Shown here piece after piece: positions 34,350 to 46,003 of a DNA stretch of 64,000 bases. Source of the DNA: Pseudomonas syringae (GTDB lineage Bacteria > Pseudomonadota > Gammaproteobacteria > Pseudomonadales > Pseudomonadaceae); NCBI RefSeq assembly GCF_023278085.1, contig NZ_CP066265.1:434001-498000 (forward strand), written 5' to 3'. The notes beneath the pieces were generated by a model, which saw nothing but the letters and a program-made list of their open reading frames with translations, did no database searches and was not told the origin of the DNA. Numbering within the stretch: position 1 is the first letter of the stretch; each line of letters opens with the position of its first letter. A program made the position numbers and the translations under genes.

Positions 34350-35279
34350 CTACTCTTTCCTCAGAGGCATTTCCCGCCGTTCGTAAATGTTTAGGAGTCT
34401 TTCACTCCCAATAACCCATCGCATTGCCATATTGATGGTCATCGTATTGGCGGCATCCAACGATTCGTTCGTTATAACCTTGGTGCTGAAGGGCGCGAAA
34501 TTCATTTTTTTGCCAAGGAATACCGCTGTGGCAGGTGCCATAAGCATAGCCACCCGGGGTGTGAGCGGCATGAATGCCGCTACGTCATCCCGACGGCCAA
34601 TATCATACCCTGAAAGCGGCCAGTGCCCCGAGGCGACATCGCCAAAGTCATAGCACGGGCGATCACATGTCAAAAAACCTTTCTCTGGAGATATCCAGAA
34701 CTGAATGTTGAGCGATTTGAACCGCTGCAACAGTGTCGACTCTCGGAAGTGCTGGATAAAAGTATATGGCTCGGTCAAGACATTCGCTAGTTCAGGCCCG
34801 ACCGTGGCATCTGCTTTTAGCTCCCCATGCTTAAACAACATCATCGCAGGAGTACGTGCATAAGAGAGTGCGGCAAACTCCTTCAGCACAATCATGAGCT
34901 CAGGTGATCGTTTAGCAATTTCTGCAAGCGCGGATGCGAGGCCGTGCCCCAGGTCCTGAAGCGGCATTTGTTTTTCGACCTCTGTAAGGATCGAGTCTAT
35001 GAAACGCATCGTCTTCGCATATGCAGACTCGAAATCTCCAAACCACTTCTCATGCTCGTTATCGGGAGCTGCTTTGTTGGACTCGTAGAACCAATTTGAA
35101 GTCAGCAGAGCATTCGGGCCTGTGTCTCGCTCTTGTTTTTTTACAAGGTCATGAATCCACACTACACAGTCCTTGGGGTAACCGTCTACCTGCCATCGAC
35201 GCGGCGACCATCCTTTCTGATAGGTGCGCGCAACATAGTGCTGGCTCCTCGTAAGATCTTGATCCGTCATAATTCTCAT
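34350..35279 (-). CDS. DUF4238-like protein
   Basis: The 309-residue protein begins after a short lead with SQHYVARTYQKGWS, the HYVxRxY/F motif typical of DUF4238, and has FWISPEKGFLTCDRPCYDFGD and PLTPRVAMLMAP near the C-terminus in place of the usual SDNP-like motif. Function is unknown; such genes are frequent cargo of mobile elements. It lies next to the integrase. Either the ATG at 35279 or the in-frame one at 35270 may be used. Confidence 0.7.
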   Translation of the reverse strand: MRIMTDQDLTRSQHYVARTYQKGWSPRRWQVDGYPKDCVVWIHDLVKKQERDTGPNALLTSNWFYESNKAAPDNEHEKWFGDFESAYAKTMRFIDSILTEVEKQMPLQDLGHGLASALAEIAKRSPELMIVLKEFAALSYARTPAMMLFKHGELKADATVGPELANVLTEPYTFIQHFRESTLLQRFKSLNIQFWISPEKGFLTCDRPCYDFGDVASGHWPLSGYDIGRRDDVAAFMPLTPRVAMLMAPATAVFLGKKMNFAPFSTKVITNESLDAANTMTINMAMRWVIGSERLLNIYERREMPLRKE

Positions 35280-35474
35280 GTACCGTTTTTTAATGGTTCA
35301 GAACTTGGGCCATAGGGTGCATAGCAGCGGTTATAGGGCTTGAAGTTCACCGAGATCCCGCAGTTAGGTCCCTCCTGGCGCATTGGATTTCCTGCTTTTG
35401 CCCCGAAATTTTATCCGAATGATTGGTCACGTAGAATGTGTACCGACGAGCAAGCCCATGCGATTACCCAGTTA

Positions 35475-36539
35475 TTAGCGTCTTGCCGGGAGTTTGTCTA
35501 ATTTGCCAACTAGATCCTCCGCGCGCAGATGCGTGTAGCGCTTGAGCATCTGCATTGACTTATGCCCGCTGATGGCGGACACCTCTTGGTCAGAAAGGCC
35601 ACCCTCTACCAACCGGCTGACTGCCTCATGGCGAAGATCATGAAAGCGAAGGTCCGGCATGCCCAGCTTCGTTTTCAGCTTGCCCCACGTTTTGGTGAAG
35701 GCATATGCGCTGCGCTTGCCCTCTTTGCCAGGCTCCCCAAAAAAAACCAGATCGCAGTCGATTGGGCGAATAGGATTGCTCATCGCCAGTTGGAACGTGT
35801 CAGTGGCCAGCCGGGTCAGCGGCACGGTACGTGAGCTATCGTTTTTGGTATCAGAGAGTCGCACCACGCGCTTTTTCAGATCGACTTGATGTCGGCGCAA
35901 CGAGGTTATCTCCGACGAACGCATGCCTGTCTCCAAGGCGATTCTAACAATCCAGCCAAGCATTGGATTGCTGTGCGCATTCACTGCGGCCAGCAACCGC
36001 CGTTCCTCTTCGGCAGAGAGCCGTCGATCTCTTCCTTCTCCCGGGCTTGGCTTGCGGATGTTCAGAACCGGGTTGAAGCTCAACCCCAACCCCCACTCCT
36101 GAATCGCTACGGTAAAAAGATGGCTCAGGAGGGCCAGCTCAAGGCGCACTGTATTGTTGCTTGTCGGTTTATCGCGATTGGTGATCGATGTTAAGCGCGT
36201 GTCCCGATACTTAGCGATGATTTCCGCAGATAGCGCAGCCATCGAGTACTTACCCAAATGGCTAATCAGTTGCTGAGCCTTAGTTGCCTCAGCCCGCTGT
36301 GTGCTCAGTTTCTTCGTTGGGCTGATTTCGGCTAGATATCGCTTCAATGCAATGGCCAGTGTCATGCGCTCGGAGCCACTTCGTTGAATGTACACGCCTC
36401 TGATCATTTCATCTTCTGTGCGGCGGGCCCAGTCTTCGGCATCACGCTTTGTACGGAAGGTCTTCGCGTTGGCGGGCCAGCCGGTTTTCCGCACCAGGGC
36501 TTTCCAGGTGCCGGCGTCTGTTTTGACGATGGTGGCCAT
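35475..36539 (-). CDS. Tyrosine integrase of the inner element
   Basis: From the ATG at 36539 (GGAG 10 bases upstream) the protein is 354 residues; longer frames run into the tRNA region and lack a start signal. It has an N-terminal DNA-binding part (TWKALVRKTGWPANAKTFRT), a core-binding domain, and the catalytic residues of phage integrases: Arg in ETGMRSSEI, HDLRHEAVSRL, SGHKSMQMLKRYTHL with the nucleophilic Tyr. It lies 128 bp from the tRNA end and is transcribed away from it, the usual arrangement for integration into tRNA 3' ends. A decayed homologue sits at the same position beside the inner att copy. Confidence 0.93.
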   Translation of the reverse strand: MATIVKTDAGTWKALVRKTGWPANAKTFRTKRDAEDWARRTEDEMIRGVYIQRSGSERMTLAIALKRYLAEISPTKKLSTQRAEATKAQQLISHLGKYSMAALSAEIIAKYRDTRLTSITNRDKPTSNNTVRLELALLSHLFTVAIQEWGLGLSFNPVLNIRKPSPGEGRDRRLSAEEERRLLAAVNAHSNPMLGWIVRIALETGMRSSEITSLRRHQVDLKKRVVRLSDTKNDSSRTVPLTRLATDTFQLAMSNPIRPIDCDLVFFGEPGKEGKRSAYAFTKTWGKLKTKLGMPDLRFHDLRHEAVSRLVEGGLSDQEVSAISGHKSMQMLKRYTHLRAEDLVGKLDKLPARR

Positions 36540-36639
36540 GCTATTTCTGCTCCAAAAACGTACCGTTGTTTTGGCACTGTACTGATTTTGTACCTGTGGA
36601 CCATAGGATTGGTCCAGCTGTTTTTGTCGCGGGCAGCAA

Positions 36640-36662
36640 AAAGCCGCGCAATGCGCGGCTTT
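36640..36662 (-). terminator. Terminator of the tRNA-Ile2 gene
   Basis: On the reverse strand AAAGCCGCGC, loop ATT, GCGCGGCTTT is followed by a T run. This 10-bp stem immediately follows the tRNA CCA end. It is duplicated perfectly at 18.02-18.05 kb. Confidence 0.9.
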
Positions 36663-36667
36663 GAGTA

Positions 36668-36744
36668 TGGTGGGCCCACACGGACTCGAACCGTGGACCA
36701 AAGGATTATGAGTCCTCTGCTCTAACCAACTGAGCTATGGGCCC
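36668..36744 (-). tRNA. tRNA-Ile2 with CAU anticodon (lysidine type)
   Basis: A 77-base tRNA including encoded CCA. The acceptor stem pairs GGGCCCA with TGGGCCC, the D arm is AGCTCAGTTGGTTAGAGC, the anticodon loop CTCATAA, and the T arm CCACGGTTCGAGTCCGTGT. The anticodon CAU could mean Met or Ile; base pairs C4-G69, C5-G68 and the G27-T43 wobble are those of the E. coli minor tRNA-Ile that TilS converts to lysidine, so Ile2 is favoured. It lies directly downstream of the rpoD region and is the target site of both elements. Confidence 0.92.
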
Positions 36745-36759
36745 TCAGTAGGCCGCGGA

Positions 36760-39249
36760 TTATAACGGCGGTTTCGCGGCTGTGCTATCCGAAACGTCCG
36801 AAAGATTCATAAGAAGAAACCTCGCGCTGAATTCTTCGGGGAGGAGGGGCAGGCTGCTGATGTAGCCTTGCATCTGTTCGCAGCCTTCGGTGGCGAGGAA
36901 TTGTTGCTGTTCGCGGGTTTCGACGCCTTCGGCGATCACGGTCAGTTGCAGGCTTCGGCCCAGTGCGATGATGGCGCGGACGATGGCGGCGTCGTGGGTG
37001 TCGTCGGGCAGGCCGCGGACGAAGGACTGGTCGATCTTGAGGATGTCCAGTGGCAGGCGTTTGAGGTAGCTCAGTGATGAGTAGCCGGTGCCGAAGTCGT
37101 CGATGGCCAGTTGCACGCCGAGTTTTTTCAGTTTGTGCAGCACCTCCAGTGCTTCCTGCGTCTGGCTCATGATGAAGTTCTCGGTGATTTCCAGTTGCAG
37201 ACAATCGGGCACCAGTCCGTTGTCTGCCAGTAGCTTTTCGATGTGTTCGACCAGGTTTGGCTGGTGCAGTTGGGCGCCTGCCAGGTTGACCGATAGCGGG
37301 CCGAACGGCTGAAAGGTTTTGCGCCACTTGCCCATTTGACGGCAGGCTTGCTCCAGCACCCAGTCACCGATTTGCAGGATCATGCCGTTCTCTTCGGCCA
37401 GCGCGATGAAGCTGTCAGGGGGCACGTCGCCGAAGGTCGGGTGGTTCCAGCGAATCAGTGCCTCAGCACCCACCAGCGTCTGGGTCAGCAGGCTGATCTT
37501 GGGCTGGTAGAACAGGCTCAACTGATTGCGATCCAGTGCGCGCCTCAACTCCTGCTCCAGTGCGATGCGCTGGCTGGCCTGCTCCGTCAGGTCACGGGTA
37601 TAGCTTTCGACCCGGTTGCGGCCCTTTGCCTTGGATTGGTACATGGCGGCGTCGGCATTTTTGACCAGCGTCGTGACGTCACTGCCGTCTGTGGGGAACA
37701 GGCAACTGCCGATGCTGGGACTGATGAAGAGCTCGTGTTCACCGGCCTGAAAGGGTGCGCTAAAGCAGGCCAGCAGTTTATGGGCGATGGTCAGTGCGTC
37801 GCCGGGTTGCAGCAGACCGGGCAGCAGGATGATGAACTCGTCACCACCGAGCCGCGCGACGGTGTCGATATCCCGCAGGCTCTCCTTGAGGCGATGTGCA
37901 ATGCCCTTGAGGAGCAGATCGCCGACCGGATGGCCCAGGCTGTCGTTGATATGCTTGAAGCGGTCCAGATCCAGAAACAACACAGCACCAAGACCGCCTG
38001 ACTCCTCGCTGTGCAGCAGCGCTGACTGCAGGCGGCTCTCGAACAGGGTTCGGTTGGGCAGGCCGGTAAGCGGGTCGTGATGCGCCTGATAGTCCAGTCT
38101 TGCCTGCGCCTGTTTAAGGCTGGAGATGTCGGCGAATACTGCGACGAAATGCGTCAGGAGGTCATCTTTGTTGCGCACGGCGCTGATGGTCAGCCAGCCT
38201 GGGTAGATCTCGCCATTCTTGCGGCGGTTACTGATCTCGCCCTGCCAGTGACCTTCGGCGCTCAGTTGATGCCACATCGCTGCATAGAATGCGCTGTCAT
38301 GCTGACCTGAGGCGAGCAGGCGCGGTGTCTGGCCGATGGCTTCGCTCTCGCTGTATCCGGTAATCGCACTGAATGCCCGGTTGACAGCCGTGATGCGCTG
38401 ATCGGTGTCGGTGATCAGTACGCCCTCGGCAGTGCTTTCGAAGACCGTGGCCGCAAGATGCAGTTTTTCCTGCATTTGCTGGTTTTGGGTGATGTCCCGC
38501 GAGATCGTCAGCAGGCAGTCTTCACCCGCGATCACAATCGGCTGCGATGACAATTCACAAATCCGGATGTTGCCACTGGCGTCGCGCAGGCGGGCTCTCA
38601 AGTCGCGCACGGAACCATGGCTTTTAAGTCGCTCAATCAGGGTGTGCCGATCATTCAGGTCAGCCCAGATGCCCAGGTCGAACGTCGAGTGCGCAACGCA
38701 TTGCTGTTCGCTGTACCCGGTAATGCGGCAAAACCCTTCATTGACTTCCAATACCATCCCGTCCTCCTGGCGGGTTATTGCCAGTCCGTCGGGCGAGTTG
38801 TGGAAGGCGTTGGCAAACTTCTCTTCGGAGAATTGCAACTGCTGCTGGGCTTGTTTGAGCTGGGTAATGTCGCGGACGATTACCAGCACGGCTGGCGTTG
38901 AGCAAAAATCGAGGGGCTGGGCTGACATAAGGCCCGAAAAGGTGTAGCCGTTCTTGCACCGAAAAGGGACTTCCAGGTTGTGGATAATGCCTTTTTGCAG
39001 TTGCTCCAGAATGTTTGGCCCCATGCCGGGCACTGCCCACAGATTCAGCGCGGTAGGGGTTCTGCCAATCGCCTCGTCAATCTCAATACCCGTTTGCTTC
39101 GCGAACGCCGCGTTGGCATCCATGATGTGCCCGTTGACAAGGCTGGCGATAATCATGATGTCCGGGCATTGCGCGAAAACCGTGGCGAACTTGCATTCCG
39201 ACAGGCGCAACGCTTCCAGGACGCTGTTATCGATTATTACTTCACGCAT
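36760..39249 (-). CDS. PAS-PAS-PAS-GGDEF-EAL cyclic-di-GMP protein
   Basis: The 829-residue protein has three PAS-type domains (about 17-135, 140-257, 263-380), a GGDEF domain (about 385-550) with intact GGDEF at 468-472, and an EAL domain (about 560-815) with EALIRW at 596-601 and DDFGTGYSSL later. Both catalytic signatures are complete, so it may both make and break cyclic-di-GMP. No membrane segment or signal peptide is visible; it is probably cytoplasmic, sensing redox or small ligands through PAS. It is a single gene between rpoD and the tRNA. Confidence 0.9.
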   Translation of the reverse strand: MREVIIDNSVLEALRLSECKFATVFAQCPDIMIIASLVNGHIMDANAAFAKQTGIEIDEAIGRTPTALNLWAVPGMGPNILEQLQKGIIHNLEVPFRCKNGYTFSGLMSAQPLDFCSTPAVLVIVRDITQLKQAQQQLQFSEEKFANAFHNSPDGLAITRQEDGMVLEVNEGFCRITGYSEQQCVAHSTFDLGIWADLNDRHTLIERLKSHGSVRDLRARLRDASGNIRICELSSQPIVIAGEDCLLTISRDITQNQQMQEKLHLAATVFESTAEGVLITDTDQRITAVNRAFSAITGYSESEAIGQTPRLLASGQHDSAFYAAMWHQLSAEGHWQGEISNRRKNGEIYPGWLTISAVRNKDDLLTHFVAVFADISSLKQAQARLDYQAHHDPLTGLPNRTLFESRLQSALLHSEESGGLGAVLFLDLDRFKHINDSLGHPVGDLLLKGIAHRLKESLRDIDTVARLGGDEFIILLPGLLQPGDALTIAHKLLACFSAPFQAGEHELFISPSIGSCLFPTDGSDVTTLVKNADAAMYQSKAKGRNRVESYTRDLTEQASQRIALEQELRRALDRNQLSLFYQPKISLLTQTLVGAEALIRWNHPTFGDVPPDSFIALAEENGMILQIGDWVLEQACRQMGKWRKTFQPFGPLSVNLAGAQLHQPNLVEHIEKLLADNGLVPDCLQLEITENFIMSQTQEALEVLHKLKKLGVQLAIDDFGTGYSSLSYLKRLPLDILKIDQSFVRGLPDDTHDAAIVRAIIALGRSLQLTVIAEGVETREQQQFLATEGCEQMQGYISSLPLLPEEFSARFLLMNLSDVSDSTAAKPPL

Positions 39250-39460
39250 AGGGGGCTCACGTCCGTCTCGGACTATCGCTGATGTGACATGACCCTTGCG
39301 GAAAACATTGAGCCAAGGATTACCCGAAGCATTGTGTCTGTTGTATTACCTAGTTGTAGGTCAATTCGTCAGGGCCTGCAATTAGATTGAAGTCTGACAG
39401 TGCCAGGGTTTATCAGATGTGTGTTCGTCCGCACGTTTTGATGTCGACGAGCCGAAACGC

Positions 39461-39486
39461 AAAACCCCCGGCATGCCGGGGGTTTT
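39461..39486 (-). terminator. Terminator downstream of rpoD
   Basis: A perfect 26-bp palindrome with arms AAAACCCCCGGCA/TGCCGGGGGTTTT lies 19 bases after the rpoD stop. It ends the rpsU-dnaG-rpoD transcripts and, being symmetric, could work in both directions. Confidence 0.9.
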
Positions 39487-39504
39487 GTTGACTCGCGGGT
39501 GCGA

Positions 39505-41352
<1,848 letters not shown>

Positions 41353-41419
41353 AACACCCTATCCACTGAAGGTCTTGGCGGGCAAAAAACAAGCCGAGGA
41401 TTATACCCGAGCTATGACC

Positions 41420-43375
41420 TCACGCGCCAGTTGAGGTCGGGGTTTGTGCTGGAACATTGCGATTTAGCAGTTCCCGAAGCTGAATTTTCTCTTCTGGGCT
41501 CAGCTCGGTTTGACGAGCTTTGCTTATCAGATGTTCCAGACTGCGCTCGCGTTGGCGAGCGGATAGACTAGTTATAGTGTCGAAAAACTGTTGTTCAAGG
41601 TTATCGGCCTCAATCAGCCATTCCTTTTCGGCCAGGGCGCGTAACAATCGACCCTGTTCCGTCCCGTGCCAGCGTGCTATCAACTGTAACGACCGAAGGT
41701 TGGGATTCTTTTGCCTGGCTTCAATCAGCGCGACCAGTAATTGTGCGTTTGACTGGTCTTCTGCCGCGAAGTGGCTGGCATTTTCGACCTTTTCGGCCAG
41801 TTCCGGGTGATGCAGCAGTGTTCTCAGTGCGGCCTGCATTGGCGGTTCGACGGCGGTCGGTACACGCGGCGTGCGCGGTCCGAAGTCCTGCCGCTTGCCT
41901 TTTTTGCCCGAGAACGTGTTGTCCCACTTTTTCTGATTCGGGCCGCCGTTTTTCTTTGGCGTCCATTCCTGCTGTGCTTCGTAACCGCCTTGTGGCTGAT
42001 AGTCGGCGAAGTCAGGCATCGCGTCGTAGTCGACATATGGATTATAGCTGGGTGGTGCGTCCGCCGGTGCGCTCTGCACCAGCTGACTGACCGCCTCCCC
42101 GCTAAGCCCGGTAATTTCACTCAGGCGCTGACGCATCAGCGTGCGCAGGTTGGCGCCCGGTACTTTATCGATCAGCGGCGCCGCGAGGGTGGCCATGTGT
42201 GCCTTGCCTTCCAGCGAGCGCGGATCGGACTCTTTGGTCAATTGCTCGAAAAAGTAATCGGCCAGCGGCTGCGCGTGCTGATTGATACGCGCCTTGAACG
42301 CGTCGGTGCCTTCGGAGCGCACCAGCGTATCCGGGTCTTCGCCTTCCGGGAGAAACAGAAAGCGCGCCCTTCGGCCATCCTGCAGGCATGGCAGTGCAGC
42401 CTCGAGCGCTCGCCACGCGGCGTTGCGTCCGGCCTGATCGCCGTCGAAGCAGAACAGCACGTTGGGCACGACTCGAAACAGGCGTTTCAAATGTTCTTCA
42501 CTGGTCGCCGTGCCCAGTGTTGCCACCGCATTGCGCAGACCTTGCTGGGCCAGGGCGATGACGTCCATGTAGCCTTCGACGACAATGATCTCGTCGAGGT
42601 TGCGATTGAATTTGCGCGCCTCGAACAGCCCGTACAGCTCCTGACCCTTGTGGAACACAGGGGTTTCCGGGGAGTTCAGGTACTTGGGTTTGTCATCGCC
42701 GAGGACGCGGCCGCCGAAGGCAATGATGCGCCCGCGCGAATCGCGGATCGGAAACATCACCCGGTCGCGGAAGCGGTCGTAGCGTTTGCCGGTCTCTGCG
42801 TTTTCGATCAGCAGGCCTGCGTCGATCATGACTTTCTGCTGTAGCGCGTCGCTGCTCAGGTGTTTGTACAGGTTGTCCCAGCCGGGTGGCGCGAAGCCCA
42901 GGCCGAAGTCCCGTGCGATCTCGCCCGACAGCCCGCGCCCTTTGAGGTAATCCACTGCTGCCTTGCGCGCCGGATGGCTTTTCAGGGCCTGACGATAGAA
43001 CTCGGCAGCGGCGTTCAGCAGCGGGTAGAGCGGGGAGTCTGTCGGCTGGCGTGGCTTCTGGCCTTTTACGCCTTGTTCGCGTGGCACTTCCATGCCGGCG
43101 GCTTTGGCCAGGTCTTCGACCGCCTGGGGGAAATCCAGGTTGTCGTGATCCATGATGAAGCCGAGCGCGTTACCGCCCGCGCCGCAGCCAAAGCAGTAAT
43201 AGAACTGTTTGTCCGGGCTGACACTGAAAGAGGGGGTTTTCTCTTTGTGGAACGGGCAGCACGCGCTGTAATTCTTCCCGGATTTCTTGAGCTGCACGCG
43301 AGAACTGACAACATCGACGATGTCGGTGCGGTTCAGAAGGTCGTCGATAAAGCTCTGGGGAATCAGCCCGGCCAT
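41420..43375 (-). CDS. dnaG: DNA primase
   Basis: Taken from the ATG at 43375 (MAGLIPQSFIDDLL, the usual start), the protein is 651 residues; a GTG nine codons upstream is less likely. It has the CHC2 zinc finger (CCPFHKEKTPSF and YYCFGCGAGG), the Toprim catalytic core (EIIVVEGYMDVIAL and CFDGDQAGRNA) and a C-terminal DnaB-binding domain. It makes RNA primers at the replication fork. It stands in the rpsU-dnaG-rpoD cluster. Confidence 0.98.
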   Translation of the reverse strand: MAGLIPQSFIDDLLNRTDIVDVVSSRVQLKKSGKNYSACCPFHKEKTPSFSVSPDKQFYYCFGCGAGGNALGFIMDHDNLDFPQAVEDLAKAAGMEVPREQGVKGQKPRQPTDSPLYPLLNAAAEFYRQALKSHPARKAAVDYLKGRGLSGEIARDFGLGFAPPGWDNLYKHLSSDALQQKVMIDAGLLIENAETGKRYDRFRDRVMFPIRDSRGRIIAFGGRVLGDDKPKYLNSPETPVFHKGQELYGLFEARKFNRNLDEIIVVEGYMDVIALAQQGLRNAVATLGTATSEEHLKRLFRVVPNVLFCFDGDQAGRNAAWRALEAALPCLQDGRRARFLFLPEGEDPDTLVRSEGTDAFKARINQHAQPLADYFFEQLTKESDPRSLEGKAHMATLAAPLIDKVPGANLRTLMRQRLSEITGLSGEAVSQLVQSAPADAPPSYNPYVDYDAMPDFADYQPQGGYEAQQEWTPKKNGGPNQKKWDNTFSGKKGKRQDFGPRTPRVPTAVEPPMQAALRTLLHHPELAEKVENASHFAAEDQSNAQLLVALIEARQKNPNLRSLQLIARWHGTEQGRLLRALAEKEWLIEADNLEQQFFDTITSLSARQRERSLEHLISKARQTELSPEEKIQLRELLNRNVPAQTPTSTGA

Positions 43376-43858
43376 GGCGTTCTCGTCATTCAAGCGTGTC
43401 ACAAAAATATCGGATGACTCTACGAGTCTTCCGTCAGCCTGTCAGCCGTCTTTTGTGCGACGACAGCAATACGCGGGCACGTCTTTGTGTCCGAAGGTCG
43501 GCGCTGAAATCGGCAGGAGTTGAGTGCATGATGGTCGAGTTGATCATCGGGCCGCAGCCTTGGATGTTCATCTGATATCAAACGAGACGCTGCCTTGGCT
43601 GAGCTTCTTGCGAAGTCATCAAGGCATACTCGTCTTGTTCACTGGCCGTCTTGTTGCCCGTGTGGGCATGACCAGTGTTGCCTGCAAGCAGGCCGGACGT
43701 GCTTGACTGAAACCCGGGTCGCATGTGCGGCCTGGACATCTGTCAATTAGCTAGCGCGAGGCTCTCGCTGCTATACAGCTCTAACAGTGCTGCAACTGCC
43801 GACAGCCCAGCTGGTTGGCTGGGCAAGGCAGAAGCTTGCGACGCACGTCTGTAAATTA
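43376..43858. other. 480-bp spacer between rpsU and dnaG
   Basis: No gene is visible. On the reverse strand a hairpin (GCCCAGC, six-base loop, GCTGGGC; 43805-43824) lies about 35 bases after the rpsU stop. It has no T run, so it is at best an attenuating or processing site, a role known for this spacer in other bacteria where rpsU is expressed far more than dnaG. Confidence 0.5.
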
Positions 43859-44071
43859 ATACAGACGAACGGCGCGGCGCTGTTCGCGCTGGACTTTCTT
43901 GGCGTGGCGTTTGACAGCAGCTGCTGCCTTGCGCTTACGCTCCGAAGTCGGCTTCTCGTAAAATTCGCGGCTACGAACTTCAGCCAGAACACCGGCTTTT
44001 TCGCAGGAGCGCTTGAAACGACGCAGAGCTACGTCGAAGGGTTCGTTCTCTTTAACTTTGACGGCTGGCAT
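43856..44071 (-). CDS. rpsU: 30S ribosomal protein S21
   Basis: The 71-residue basic protein ([20 protein letters not shown], ending [11 protein letters not shown]) is a standard S21. S21 helps the 30S subunit select mRNA start sites. It is the first gene of the rpsU-dnaG-rpoD cluster and is divergent from tsaD, 198 bp apart. Confidence 0.98.
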
Positions 44072-44269
44072 CCAGAGCTACCTTCATTCATTACCGGGGT
44101 CAACGCTTCGTGCAAACACTGCACAAAAGTACGTCGGTTTTTAAGGGTTGCGGATGTTAACCCCTCATTGAGAGGAATGCAAAGCCTCTGATCGAAAACC
44201 GCTGGTCGGCACCTCGGGCGGCGACTATTATGCGCGCCTTCAAATCTGCCCCCTACAAGGCGCAAACCC

Positions 44270-45295
44270 ATGCTAGTACTGGGATTAGAAACCTCCTGCG
44301 ACGAAACCGGCGTCGCGTTATACGACAGCGAACGCGGTTTGCTGGCGGATGCTTTATTCAGTCAGATCGACCTGCACCGCGCCTACGGTGGCGTGGTGCC
44401 GGAGCTGGCATCGCGCGATCACGTCAAGCGCATGCTGCCCCTGATTCGTCAGACGCTGGCCGAAGCGGACTGCGTGGCCACTGATATCGATGCCATTGCC
44501 TACACCGCAGGGCCCGGTCTGGTCGGTGCGCTGCTGGTCGGTGCGTCATGCGCCCAGGCGCTGGCGTTTGCCTGGGATATTCCGGCGCTGGGCGTTCACC
44601 ACATGGAAGGCCACTTGCTGGCCCCGATGCTGGAAGAAAACCCGCCGCAGTTTCCGTTCGTCGCTTTATTGGTGTCCGGTGGTCATACGCAGTTGGTGCG
44701 CGTCGACGGAATCGGTCAGTACGAGCTGCTGGGCGAGACGCTGGATGATGCTGCGGGCGAGGCGTTCGACAAGACCGCCAAGATGATGGGCATGCAGTAT
44801 CCGGGTGGTCCGGAAATATCAAAAGCGGCCATGCAGGGTGTGCCGGGACGGTTTGTCTTTCCCCGGCCAATGACGGATCGTCCGGGCCTGGCGTTCAGCT
44901 TCAGCGGCTTGAAAACCTCGGCGCTCAATACCTGGCAGCAGTGCCAGAGTGCCGGAGACGACAGTGAGCAAACCCGCTGCGACATCGCGCTGGCGTTCCA
45001 GCAGGCGGTGGTGGAGACTTTGACCATCAAGTGCAAGCGCGCGCTCAAGCAGACCGGGCTCAAGAGCCTGGTCATCGCTGGCGGCGTCAGCGCCAACAAG
45101 GCGCTACGGGTGTCACTGGAAAGTATGCTGAGCGATCTGCATGGGCATGTTTACTACGCCCGCCCGGAGTTTTGCACCGACAACGGCGCAATGATCGCCT
45201 TTGCCGGCTGTCAGCGCTTGCAGGCTGGGCAGAAGGAAGACTTGAGTATCAGCGTGCAGGCGCGCTGGCCCATGGAGCAGTTGTTGCCGCTGTAG
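44270..45295 (+). CDS. tsaD: tRNA N6-adenosine threonylcarbamoyltransferase
   Basis: The 341-residue protein begins [19 protein letters not shown] and has the metal-binding HHMEGH motif (His111, His115) and the ATP-binding [11 protein letters not shown] strand of the Kae1/TsaD ASKHA fold. It transfers threonylcarbamoyl to A37 of tRNAs that read ANN codons, together with TsaB and TsaE. It is divergent from rpsU, as in many gamma-proteobacteria. Confidence 0.97.
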   Translation: MLVLGLETSCDETGVALYDSERGLLADALFSQIDLHRAYGGVVPELASRDHVKRMLPLIRQTLAEADCVATDIDAIAYTAGPGLVGALLVGASCAQALAFAWDIPALGVHHMEGHLLAPMLEENPPQFPFVALLVSGGHTQLVRVDGIGQYELLGETLDDAAGEAFDKTAKMMGMQYPGGPEISKAAMQGVPGRFVFPRPMTDRPGLAFSFSGLKTSALNTWQQCQSAGDDSEQTRCDIALAFQQAVVETLTIKCKRALKQTGLKSLVIAGGVSANKALRVSLESMLSDLHGHVYYARPEFCTDNGAMIAFAGCQRLQAGQKEDLSISVQARWPMEQLLPL

Positions 45296-45360
45296 TTGTC
45301 GGGTCTGTAGTTGTCGGGGCTGCGAAGGCAGGCAACGGTGAGCGGCATTCACGTCCCCTC

Positions 45361-45930
45361 TCAGAAATGCCGTTCGCGCCCGGCGAGCAGGTCGCGTAGA
45401 TTGCCGCGATGGCGCCAGACGATGAGCAAGGTCAGCACGCTCATTGGCAGCAACGCATGCGGTTCCTGCCAGGCCAGTAATGGCAGCGTCAGGGGTGTGG
45501 CGATCAGTGCCGCTAGTGAGCTGGTGCGGGTCAGGTACAGCGTCAGCAGCCAGGCCGCTATCGCCAGGGCTGCCGCTGGCGGGTAAAGGCCGAGCAGCAC
45601 GCCGGCGGCGGTTGCGACGCCTTTGCCACCGCGGAACCGAAAGTACAGCGGGAAGAGATGGCCCAGCACTGCGCAGACGCCGATCCAGCCTTGCTGTGAT
45701 GGATCAAGGCCCCAGCTACCGGCGAGCCATACCGGAATCAGGCCTTTGCAGAGGTCGCCGAGCAAGGTCAGGATGGCCAGTTTTTTTCCGGCCAGACGCA
45801 GCATGTTGGTCGCACCGGCATTGCCGGAGCCACTGGCACGAGGGTCCGGGCTGCCGCTGAGGCGACTGAGCAGGATGGCGAAGGACAGCGAGCCGAGCAG
45901 GTAGGCGAAGGTCGCCAGTAACCAAAACAT
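45361..45930 (-). CDS. plsY: Glycerol-3-phosphate acyltransferase PlsY
   Basis: Using the ATG at 45930 ([20 protein letters not shown]) the protein is 189 residues with about five membrane helices. The conserved loops [11 protein letters not shown] and [14 protein letters not shown] are present. PlsY transfers the acyl group from acyl phosphate to glycerol 3-phosphate at the inner membrane, the first step of phospholipid synthesis. The longer frame to 46047 is rejected because it runs into folB. It is divergent from folB. Confidence 0.96.
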   Translation of the reverse strand: MFWLLATFAYLLGSLSFAILLSRLSGSPDPRASGSGNAGATNMLRLAGKKLAILTLLGDLCKGLIPVWLAGSWGLDPSQQGWIGVCAVLGHLFPLYFRFRGGKGVATAAGVLLGLYPPAAALAIAAWLLTLYLTRTSSLAALIATPLTLPLLAWQEPHALLPMSVLTLLIVWRHRGNLRDLLAGRERHF

Positions 45931-46003
45931 GCTAACCATTCCGGGCGAGGATGCCCTGATTCTAACGGCGCATCGCGCCCTTGTCGTGCAGTGGAGAACA
46001 GGC

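Noticed and set aside
36540..36701. N-terminal extension of the integrase into the tRNA terminator region
   Set aside because: The extra 54 residues are encoded by the terminator and upstream leader, with no start signal; the ATG at 36539 has a GGAG site.
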